Source of the DNA: Cryobacterium breve
Lineage (GTDB): Bacteria > Actinomycetota > Actinomycetes > Actinomycetales > Microbacteriaceae
Assembly (NCBI RefSeq): GCF_027594785.1
Contig: NZ_CP075584.1
Span: forward strand, 2,046,001-2,110,000
Reading direction: 5' to 3'
Length of the DNA: 64,000 bases
Position numbers and translations under genes: made by a program. Below, piece by piece: positions 55,589 to 64,000 of this stretch (position 1 is its first letter; each line of letters starts with the position of its first letter). The notes under the pieces are model-generated. The model saw nothing but the letters and a program-made list of their open reading frames with translations. It searched no databases and was not told the DNA's origin.

Positions 55589-55978
55589 ATGAACAGCACG
55601 CCCCTTTCACACAGCGCCCTTGTCGTCGACGATGAAACAGTGTCCCGCCTCGTGCTCTCCCACATGTTGCGCAGGGCGGGCTGGGACGTCACCGAGGCAG
55701 ACGATGTCGCCCCGGCGATCGCGATCGCACGGTCGGGCACCTTCACGGCGATCTTCTCCGACTTCTCCATGCCGGGCGGTACCGGTGTCGACCTGCTGAA
55801 CTCGCTGCCACCAACGCCGACGCGCCCGCTCTTCGTGCTCGTGACCGGAATCGTGGAGCACTCCTCCGTCGGACTCGACCTCGCGAGCGTTATCGATGGG
55901 CACCTGATCAAGCCGATCAGCTCCCGTTCGCTCGCCGAGTGCCTCGCCACGATCCTGCCGCGCCAAAGGGACCGGTGA
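55589..55978 (+). CDS. Single-domain response regulator
   Basis: 129 residues, receiver only. VVDDETVSRLVLSHMLRRAGW at the start, acceptor Asp in IFSDFSMPG, Thr in VLVTG and Lys in LIKPIS are all present. With no output domain it may serve as a phospho-shuttle or as a partner of the STAS module, and could receive phosphate from the divergent hybrid kinase through its Hpt domain. The stop overlaps the EEP GTG (GTGA). Confidence 0.88.
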   Translation: MNSTPLSHSALVVDDETVSRLVLSHMLRRAGWDVTEADDVAPAIAIARSGTFTAIFSDFSMPGGTGVDLLNSLPPTPTRPLFVLVTGIVEHSSVGLDLASVIDGHLIKPISSRSLAECLATILPRQRDR

Positions 55979-57075
55979 GTCGCGGCGTCACGCGTGCCCT
56001 GACCCGGACTGCGTGCGGCCTCGGCTGGCTGGCGGCAGGCGGCATGACCGCGATCGCCCTGACCCGGGCGCTCGCCAGTGAAACCGAACCGTTGCTGATC
56101 GGGGTGCAAGGCGTCGCGGTCTGGCTGCTCCTCCCGGCGTACCCTCTGCTCGCGGGCACGGGAATCGTGCTCGCGCGTCGCGCCCGGAGGGCCAAAAGAC
56201 CTTCCGGCGGCCCGGCCCGTCTCCGATGGCCACTCACCCTCTCTGTTATCGCGCTCGCCCTGGCCGTCGTGCAGGCCACCCTCCTCGTACCGGCCATCGG
56301 CTGGAACGGCCCGCGAACGGCGCCCGTCGGCGCTATTCCGCTCCGGATCGTGAGCGCGAACGTCCTCCTCGACAACACCGAGCTCGCCACGCTCGCCGGA
56401 GAGCTCGTCGCGACGGATGCCGACGTGATCGTGCTCGAAGAGGTCACCCCCGAACACCTCACCACGCTCACCGCCTCGCCGCTCTGGGCGGCCTACCCGG
56501 AACGAGTGCTCGACGCCCTGCCCGGATACCACGGCTCGGCGATCTTCTCCCGTTTGCCGATCGAAGACGGCGGCCCGATCGACGTAGCCGGGTCCCCGAT
56601 GCTCGAGGCGCACATCCGTACCCCCGCGGGCCTCGTACGGATCATCGATGTGCACGCGGTGGCGCCCGTCACCGCGGAGAACACCGGGCTCTGGCGGGGA
56701 CAGTACGCCGAGCTGGCCCGGATCGCGGAAAGTGACCCCGGCACCCTCATCCTCGCGGGCGATTTCAACGCGACCCTCGACCATGCACCGCTGCGGCGGC
56801 TCGTCGCCACCGGGCTGCGGGATGCTTTTGTGGAGTCCGGCAGCGGTTTCGGGGCGACCTGGCCACGCTGGGATGGCGTCGTTCCGCCGCTGATGCGTAT
56901 CGACCATGTGCTCGTCAGCCAGCAGCTCACGGTCGTCGCCGTGACCGACCAGATGAGCGCGGGGAGCGACCACCGCCGCCTCGTCGTCGACCTCGCCCTC
57001 CCGTCGTCCCAGAATCCGTCGGTACAGGGTCCCTCGTCGCAGGCTCCCTCGCCGCAGAAGACTCCGACGCCATGA
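55975..57075 (+). CDS. Membrane-anchored endonuclease/exonuclease/phosphatase-fold protein
   Basis: 366 residues. Three hydrophobic segments in the first ~115 residues, then an EEP domain with the metal/catalytic set SANVLLDN, VLEEVTPEHL, AGDFNATLDH, RIDHVLVS and GSDHRRLVV. Such membrane EEP proteins hydrolyse phosphodiesters outside the cell, possibly of lipids or polymers. A Pro/Ser repeat tail follows. GTGA and ATGA overlaps fix its place in the operon. Confidence 0.85.
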   Translation: MSRGVTRALTRTACGLGWLAAGGMTAIALTRALASETEPLLIGVQGVAVWLLLPAYPLLAGTGIVLARRARRAKRPSGGPARLRWPLTLSVIALALAVVQATLLVPAIGWNGPRTAPVGAIPLRIVSANVLLDNTELATLAGELVATDADVIVLEEVTPEHLTTLTASPLWAAYPERVLDALPGYHGSAIFSRLPIEDGGPIDVAGSPMLEAHIRTPAGLVRIIDVHAVAPVTAENTGLWRGQYAELARIAESDPGTLILAGDFNATLDHAPLRRLVATGLRDAFVESGSGFGATWPRWDGVVPPLMRIDHVLVSQQLTVVAVTDQMSAGSDHRRLVVDLALPSSQNPSVQGPSSQAPSPQKTPTP

Positions 57076-60000
57076 CCCTGGTGACGGAGCCGGCCCCGGC
57101 CCCCGCACCGGCAGCCCCCGCACCGGCAGCGGAGAAGGCGAGGGTGCACCGGCCGGAAGAAGCGCCGGACGGACGCTCGCGCAAGGGCTTCGTGCGCCGC
57201 CACCGCCTGCTCTTCATCGCGCTCATCCTTGTGCTCGTGTTCCACGGCTCTTTGCTGCTTGCCGGAAGCTACCAGCGCACCTACGACGCCTACGTGCATA
57301 TCTTCTTCGCCGACCACTACGCCAGAGACTGGTTCTCGAGCTGGGACACGCGCTGGTACACCGGGTTTTCCACCCTGAGCTACCCGCCGGGCGGCCACTT
57401 CATGATCGCGGCCCTGAGCAAGATCATCGGGTTGCGCCCCGGCTTCGTGGTCGTGCAGGTCTTCGCCCTCCTCAACCTCACCATCGGGGTCTATCGCTGG
57501 AGCGGTATCTGGGTCAACCGCACCTCGGCCGGCTGGGCGGCCATCGCCCTCGTGCTGGCGTCGTCGATTGCTGAAACCGTGCACGTCTTTGGCCAGCTTC
57601 CCACCACGCTCTCGCTCGGGTTCCTGCTCAACGGGCTGCCCTTCGCGAACACCTGGGTGCGCACCGGCAACCGGAAGGCCCTGCTCGCCGGGGTCGGCTG
57701 CATCATGGCAACCACGGCCTGCCACCATGTGACGACCCTGTTCGGATCGCTCTTCTTCCTCGGGCCCGTGCTGCTCGGGGCACTCGTGTTCGCCGTGCGC
57801 ACCCCGCTCGCCGGTGAGAAGGACGGACACCCGCCCCGATTCAGTTTCCGGCTGCTCTGGCCGTTGATCGCGCGCCGGATTCGCCGGGTGATGCCCTCCC
57901 TGGTGCGAACCGGGATCCTCGGTGTGCTGGTGGTCACGGCCCTGCTCTGCGTCGTCCTGCCGTACTGGCTGTACTCCAAGAGCGACCCGATCACCCAGGT
58001 CTCCATCCCGCACGCCAGCCGCGACAGTTTCCTGGTCAACGTCAACGCCGGCCTGGTCTTCTGGCTGATCCCGTGGGGCACGACGCTGCTCGTGCTGCCA
58101 TACGCCTTGATTCGCGGCATGGCGGGCAAGGCGTGGCCGCTCACCCTCTCACTCGGAGTGCTCGCGTTCCTCGGCACCGGCGGCACCACACCGTTCCCCA
58201 AGATCCTCCTGGGCGGCGCGTACGACATCCTCACGCTCGACCGCTTCACGTTCTGGGCGACCATCTCCATCCTGCCGCTCGTCGGGCAGTTCGTGTCGAG
58301 CGTCACGAACGGTTCGATCCGAGCCTGGCTGCTCGCGCATGTCGGGCCTACCCTCTCGGTGGTGCTTCCTGGCCTGCTGCTGGCCGCACACCTCACCACG
58401 ACCCTCTACGCGGCCAACCTCACGCAGTACCGGGCATTCCAGCCTGCCCCGATCGACGTCACCCCGATCACGACCTTCATGAACAAGGACCAGCACTCCC
58501 AGTGGCGATACCTCACGCTGGGATTCGGCGACCAGATGGCCTGGCTCGGCGCCAATATGACGGCCGGAACCGTCGACGGCGACTATCACTCCGCCCGGCA
58601 GCTGCCCGAGCTGACGTCCCGGCCGATCGAGCGCCTCGAGGGAGCGAAGTACTCCGGTGTGCCCGGGATCGGGAGCCTGCAACAGTTCCTCGCCGTTCCC
58701 GGCCGGTACTCCCTCAAATACGTTTTCAGCAACGACGCCTTCTACTCCCCGCTGCTCGACGCCAGCGGGTGGACCGACCTGGGTCCCCTCGAGAACGGCA
58801 TAGAAATCTGGGAACGCTCCGACGTGGCCCCGCTGCCGACGAGCGAGGTTTCGCACCAGGCACCGCTCTGGGAGCGCCTGTGGTGGGGACTGGTCCCGCC
58901 TGCTTCGATCACCCTGGCCCTCGTGCTCATGGTGTGGTCCCTCATCGGAGCACCGACGCGGGTGCCCGGCGCAGGCGCCGTCGTGCGCCGTATCGTGCCG
59001 GCCAGGCTCCGACGGATGCTGTCACGCCCGCCCCGAGCGGTCGCCCGCCTCGTGCGCTCCGCACTGAAGAAGCTCACGAGCCCGGTGACCCGCGCCGTCG
59101 GGGCCGTCGACGCCGCCCTCGCCAGGGCGAGCGACCGCATCCCGCACACCGAGGAGCCCGCGCCACCCGCCGGCGGCTGGCTGCCCTGGGGCGCGGCGCT
59201 CCCGCGCCTCCGCACGCGGGCACGCGCCCGCGTACGGAAGCGCCGCCGCCGCTGGCAGGCGGCCGCCGTGACCCTTCTGCTGGTCATGGTCACTGCCGGC
59301 GGCGCCCTCGCGGTGGCGAAGCCGAGCGCGCCCACGGCCGCCGAAGTGGTCGAGGACTACTACGGTCACCTCGATTTCCGCCGCTTCGCCGCGGCATACG
59401 CCCTGCTCGACCCCTCGACCCGGCCGGACTACACGGTGTACCAGCAGGAACTCGGCAGGGACGGAGGCCTCGTCGCCTCCTTCGCCAAGCTCGCATCCGT
59501 CACCGCAGTGCCCGCATCGAGCACGCCGGGCAGACAGGTGATGACCGCAACCCTCGACTACCTCACCTCCCTGCAGTCCTATCAGGTGACCACGCCGGTG
59601 GCCCTGATCCAGGAACCGACCGGCTGGTTCATCGACCTGCCCGCCGCAGACGCGACATCTCCGCCCGACCAGTTCACCAGCCGACCCGCCGTCGGCTTCC
59701 TTTCGCAGGGTCGTCGCGCACTCAGGCTCGGACGGGACCTCCACGATGGATGTGCTCGACCGACCCGAGCTGACCCTCGGCAACGTCAGTTCCCTGCTCG
59801 TGAACGGTCGCTGGGTCGTGATCGGCGAGGTGACGAACACCGACGTCGACCCCGCAGACGTCACCGTCGAGGCGCAGTTGCGCGATCCGGACGGCGCGCT
59901 GCTCGCCAGCTGGGATGCGGCCCAGGTGCTCGCCCACAAACTGCTGCCCGGAGCGACGAGTCCCTTCCGCATCGAGTTCCAGAGCATCGCCGGCACCGGA

Positions 60001-60609
60001 GACTACGGTCTCGAAGCCGACGGCGGCCTCAAGAACACGACGGAGGTGACGGCCCCTTCTGCGACAAGTGTCACTGTCGCCGCTCCGGCCACGTCGTCCA
60101 ACATTCACGGCCCTGTCGAGTTCGACCCGCAGACGATCACCCCCTTTGTGCTCGCCGCCGGTGCGACCGTCGCGTCGGTGGCCGTCTACGCGCGCGGCGT
60201 AGTGACTCCGCGGGCGAGCGCACGCGGCCTGCAGGTGCAGCACCTGCGGCTCACCGGCTCGGCCGCCGACGGCTACGCTGTCGTCGGCGAGCTGCGCAAT
60301 GACAGCACCGTCGAAGCCTCCGTTCCGCACCTCCTGGTGTCGTATACGGCAGCGGACGGCAGCCTGTCCTGGGTCGACCACGCCTATCTCGAACACAGCA
60401 TCGCCCCGCAATCGGTCAGCGATTTCCGCATTCCGCTCGCGTCAAGCACCCCGATCGCGGCCTCCGGGGTGCCGACGACCGGCTATGCCGGTCCCGCCCA
60501 CTCTCCACCGGCATCCGCCCTCGCCGCCTCGATCGCCCTGCCCGCCGACACGGGCTTTTCCGGGCTGTCTCTCACGGCGACGACCTACGCCAGAGCGAGC
60601 CAGCCATGA
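57072..60609 (+). CDS. Large GT-C-like membrane protein with extracytoplasmic domains (frame break near 59725)
   Basis: About 1178 residues. After a Pro/Ala N-terminus, ten or more TM helices fill residues ~45-640, with acidic TM1 loop SYQRTYDAYVHIFFADHYARDW and TRWYTGFSTLSYPPGGH, arranged like GT-C glycosyltransferases (PMT-like or membrane PTPS-related). A further TM near residue 745 leads to external domains. One surplus base at CTCAGGCTCGG (59721-59731) splits the gene; removing it joins RRALSS to DGTSTMDVLDRPEL. Likely transfers a lipid-linked sugar outside the cell, but this is inference. Confidence 0.78.
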
Positions 60610-61875
60610 CGCGGCCGGGCACGCGCCGCACAGCCGGCCTGATCCTCACGCTCGCCCTCGGCCTGGCGGTCGGGTTCGCCACCGATTCCGGCGCCGACTC
60701 CCACGCGGAAGCGCGGGCAGCACAGAACGCCGCGGCCGCCCTCGTGCTGCAGGTCGCGCCGACCGCGCCTGCGGGCACGGAGCTTCCGGTGACCGTGGCA
60801 GGAGCCGCCGACGGCGCCATTGTGCAGGCTCGTCGCGATCGGTTCGCTCGGCCAGCTCGTGCTCACCGCCGTGAGCATCGACGACACGGCGGAATTCCGG
60901 CTTCCGGTCGCCCTGACCCGCAGTGCAGGGTCCGTCACCCTCGTGGCGAGTTCCGCAGGCGCGGTCGGGCGCGGCACCGCAGAGCTCACCCCCGGAGCCG
61001 CGGTCGGCCCGATACAGGCCGTCGTCGGCGCCCGCTCCATCGTGGCCGACGCCGCAGACATGTCCATGGTCGTCACGATCCCGGTCGACGCCTGGGGCAA
61101 TTCCATCGCGGAGGGTTCGCCGGTGCTGGTCTCCCGTGAGAACCCCGTCGGAGTGCGGAGTTCGAGCGGAGCGTTCGTTTCGCACCTGCTCGCCTTCCAG
61201 GAACTCTTTTCGGGCACCCTCGCCGGTCGAGGCCTGGTCTGGGTCGCTTCCGGTCCCGTGACCGGGCCGAGCGTCAGCCTCGACGAAGTCGCCGGGCCAC
61301 CGCTGCCCTTTTCCCTCGAACCCGTCGAGTCCGTGCTCGCCGCCAACGCGGGGGCCGACGGCCAGACGCTCGTGCCGATCCGGACATCCGTGCTGCGGGA
61401 TCGCTACGGCAATGTCGAGCCGGACGGCACCCAGGTCACGGTGGAATGGACGGGCCCTGAAGGCGCGGGGCGCACGACCGCGGCGACGATCTCGGGCGTC
61501 GCCCAGCTCTCGATGCAGGCGCCGGCGACGCCGGGCGCATTCCAGATCACCGGATTCTGTCGCGGTGTGCACACGGCGAGCGCCCTCACGTTGCCGTTCG
61601 CGGCCACCGTCGGCACGGTCACGGTGCGCGCACGCCTGGTCGACGCCGGCGTCTTCGTGAGTATCGGCCCGGTCAACCGATTCGGCGGCACATTCGTGCC
61701 GGATGGAACGACGGCACGTGTCTCCGTGGCCGACCGCGACGGCGAGGCGGGCGCCACGAGCGCCGGGCTCGTGAACGGCGTGCTCGACATCGTCGTTGCG
61801 ACCAGACCGCTCGTCGGTCCGGTCACGGTCAGAGTTTCGGTGCTCGGCGCAGAGGGTGCGGAGACGCTCCGATGA
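60606..61875 (+). CDS. Secreted Ig-like protein (frame break near 60837)
   Basis: About 422 residues. A signal peptide with a long hydrophobic core (residues ~10-27) and then three or four ~90-residue beta-rich repeats with invasin/Ig-like patterns such as VTIPVDAWGNSIAEGSPV and RTSVLRDRYGNVEPDGTQVTVEW. The surplus base is at GTGCAGGCTCG (60834-60843); dropping it gives AIVQLVAIGSLGQL. It has no anchor of its own. ATGA overlap with the following gene. Confidence 0.78.
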
Positions 61876-63702
61876 CGAGGTCCGGACTCCCGTTCCGCGC
61901 GCCCGGAAACCTGAGGCGCAGCCGCATCAAGCGGCTGATCGCAGCGCTACTCGGCCTCGGCCTCATCGCCGCGACCATGGGGCTCCTCGTGCTGAGCGGG
62001 CAAATCACGCTGCAGAGTTCGACGGGGGCCACGGTCTCATCCGGACTCCACGAAGTCGCGACGGTGCCGGTCAACGCAAGCCAGCTCGTCACGTGGCTGC
62101 CAGACGCGTGGCAGCGCGAACGCGTCCTCGAGCCGGCGACGCGCATGATGATCGCAGCCAGCTATATCCGGGCCTGGGCCGCGATCGGGCACTTCCAGTC
62201 CACGGGCGAGCGGCCTGCCGTCAACGACACGTTCAGCGGTGCGGCGAGGCGGGCCGTGCTCGAGCTGCCGCGCACCGGCCCGAGCGCCACGTGGGACCTC
62301 CGTCACTCCCTCGAACTCGAGTTCTACGCGCTCGACGGCGCCACCGTCGCCTTCCATGACGGGGGTGCGAACATCGCACGCACGGTCGGCACCGGGTTGA
62401 ATGAGACGGTGCTGCTCGGCCACGAGAGCTACGACGTCGTGATGGTGCTCGAGGACGGGTTCTGGCGCATCCACCAGCTTCGGCGCTCCGCGGGGAGCGA
62501 CACTGTCACACTGACGACGGATGCCGCTGGGGCGACCGTGATCACCGGCGCCCCGACGACGACTCCCCTCACCATCCCGGAGAGCCTGGCCACCGAATAC
62601 CGTCCGGCCGGCTGGGCGCCCGTTGTGCCGGTTGTCGCCAAGGCGACCGCGACACCGACCCTGACTCCCGGTGCGACCCCCACCGCTGCGCCCGCTGTCA
62701 CTCCCGTTCCCGCGCCGACCGTGCTCGCCCCGGCCACTCTGGGGGCCGACTTCGCCCGCCTGCGGGCTCTCGGTTTCGACACCATCCGGGTTCCGCTCCC
62801 GTACACCGAGCTGGGAGGCGCGAAACCCACCGATGACGCCATCACCGGACTGATCACGCTGCTCGAGCAGGCGGACCGGCACGGACTGCGGGTCGAGCTC
62901 GTCCTCTTCGACGGCTTCCCCGACCTCACTCCCGCGAACTGGCTCGCTGCCGACGCCCACCTCACCGCCATCGCGACCGCGGTGCGCGGCCAACCGGCCC
63001 TCGCCCTGTGGGACCTCGCCGACCGACCGGAACAGCGCTCGACCGGGTCTCCGAGCCCCGCCGAGATCCGCGCGTTCCTCCTGCACACCGGCGCCACCCT
63101 GAGGGAACTCGACCCGGGCACGCCGCAGACCATCTCCTGGGCGACGAGCACGGCCGCGTCCGATCCGTCGATGGCGGGCCTGGTCGACGCCGTGTCCCTG
63201 CACCTGACCGGAGGCGGTGACCCGGCCGCAGCGATCGAGGCTGTGCGCACCGCGCTCCCCGACCGGGCCATGCTGCTGACGGTGACCGGGCTCAGCACCG
63301 AGGGCGGCTGGGGGCCCCTGCCGAAGACCGAGGCACGACAGGCTTCCGACGTCGCCCGGGTGCTCCTGGGTGCGGAGCGCGCCGGACTGTCCCATCTCAG
63401 CGTGGCGACCTTTGCCGACACGAAGACGGATGCCGGCGGGCTGCTCCGCGCAGACGGCTCTGCCAAGCCCTCCGCCGCCCTCTTCGAGTCCGGCGCCCAG
63501 CTCACCACGATTCCGGCGCCGGGCCTGCTCGACTACGCCACGTCGAAATTCTGGATCCTCGTGTTCGCGGTCCTGCTCGCCGGCGCCGGGGCGCTGCTGT
63601 TGGCCCGTCGCCGTCGGCGCAAGCGCGCGCTGCCGGCAGTGGATTCCGCACTCTCCCCCCACCGCAGGGCAGCACGACCGCCCAGGAGGCACCCCACAAT
63701 GA
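61872..63702 (+). CDS. Membrane-anchored TIM-barrel protein, glycosidase-like (probable frame break in the C-run near 63657)
   Basis: About 609 residues if a single base is dropped from the C-run at 63655-63660; the stop then overlaps the next ATG as ATGA. TM helix near residues 20-40, a NTF2-like/DUF region to ~250, a Pro/Thr linker, then a TIM barrel (from LGADFARLRALGFDTIRVPLPYTELG, near residue 290) resembling GH5/GH39-type glycosidases, and a C-terminal TM with a basic tail. Where such enzymes have WDLxNEP, this one has WDLADRP (near residue 380), and the second Glu position reads LLTVTG, so both catalytic acids seem absent. Without the correction the frame reads on to the window end as a fusion with the next gene. 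Confidence 0.65.
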
Positions 63703-64000
63703 TTGCCACGCGCCCCCACCGCCCACGCCGTGGGCGCAATCTCGGCTTCCGCCCCGACCTGTTCGACACCTCCCGGTCCGTTGCCCTCTTGCTCGGGGGA
63801 ATCGCCCTGCTCGCGGGAACGACCATGGCGGTGTACACCGTGAGCGACGTCTCCGGCCTGGGCCCTGTCGGGCTCGCGACCCTTCGGAGTGTCGCCTCCA
63901 CCCTCCTCGTCGGCGGATTCGTCATCCTCGTCTTCCGGAGGCGCATCACGATCCCGCTGCGTCACGTCTCCCTGTGCTGCTTCATCGCCCTGGCCGTCGC
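63699..64000 (+). CDS. Membrane protein, 5' part
   Basis: The ATG at 63699 has AGGAGG 8-12 nt upstream. The first ~100 residues show two or three hydrophobic helices (SVALLLGGIALLAGTTMAVY and LATLRSVASTLLVGGFVILVF) after a basic N-terminus. The gene runs off the right edge. By position it belongs to the glycan operon. The family is not recognisable from this much. Confidence 0.6.
   Translation, partial: MIATRPHRPRRGRNLGFRPDLFDTSRSVALLLGGIALLAGTTMAVYTVSDVSGLGPVGLATLRSVASTLLVGGFVILVFRRRITIPLRHVSLCCFIALAV

Overview
The window is 64 kb of high-GC DNA packed with genes. It reads as a chromosome segment of an actinobacterium, most likely a member of the Microbacteriaceae. The evidence is menaquinone-only quinone biosynthesis, a System II cytochrome c maturation operon, DUF7882, DUF4229, DUF1918 and DUF222/HNH proteins typical of that group, a 32-residue bS22-like protein, and many genes that start 6 nt after a TANNNT box (leaderless transcripts). 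The family assignment is an inference; the species cannot be read from the sequence.

Layout. 1-14 kb holds a dispersed menaquinone cluster (polyprenyl diphosphate synthase, menG, menF, menD, menA, menE, menB, menC) interleaved with ppk2, two small membrane proteins, a group 2 sigma factor with an upstream small ORF, and a DUF7882 pair. 13.7-18.5 kb is one operon (phosphoglycerate-mutase-like phosphatase, resA, ccdA, resB, ccsB) for cytochrome c assembly. 18.6-37.4 kb is mostly housekeeping: aspS, a glutaredoxin-like/Dabb pair, a HAD phosphatase, the bS22-like gene, an ArsR-type regulator, proC, a CDF transporter, a glutamine amidotransferase, tadA, upp, an orphan winged-helix regulator, a MarR regulator, a DNA glycosylase, a P-type ATPase, an AlkD-like protein, a methyltransferase with a divergent XRE-cupin regulator, a DUF427 protein and tRNA-Arg(ACG). 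37.4-45.5 kb is accessory: an MFS exporter, a flavoprotein, a carboxylesterase, an APC permease and a DUF222/HNH endonuclease-like gene.

45.8-64 kb is the most interesting part. A hybrid histidine kinase (TM sensor, HisKA, HATPase, two receivers, Hpt) is transcribed away from a long run of head-to-tail genes, most of which overlap the next by 4 nt. That run encodes a 15-codon leader peptide, a GT4 glycosyltransferase, a Wzx-like flippase, a GT2 glycosyltransferase, then a partner-switching module (STAS, SpoIIE-type PP2C phosphatase, RsbW-like kinase, a second STAS, single-domain receiver), then an EEP-fold membrane protein, a giant GT-C-like membrane protein, a secreted Ig-like protein, a membrane-anchored TIM-barrel protein that seems to lack its catalytic glutamates, and a further membrane protein cut by the window edge. 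I infer a cell-surface glycan locus with built-in signalling.

Reading caution. At least twenty reading-frame breaks interrupt otherwise well-conserved genes. Thirteen fall at CAGGCTC, GAGGCTC or GAGCCTG, where removing one G (or C) restores the frame and gives AGCT; most others lie in C or G runs. I therefore treat these genes as intact and the breaks as probable sequence errors. Their coordinates span both frames. Several 60-80 bp inverted repeats occur between genes, and two lie in frame inside menD and menE.
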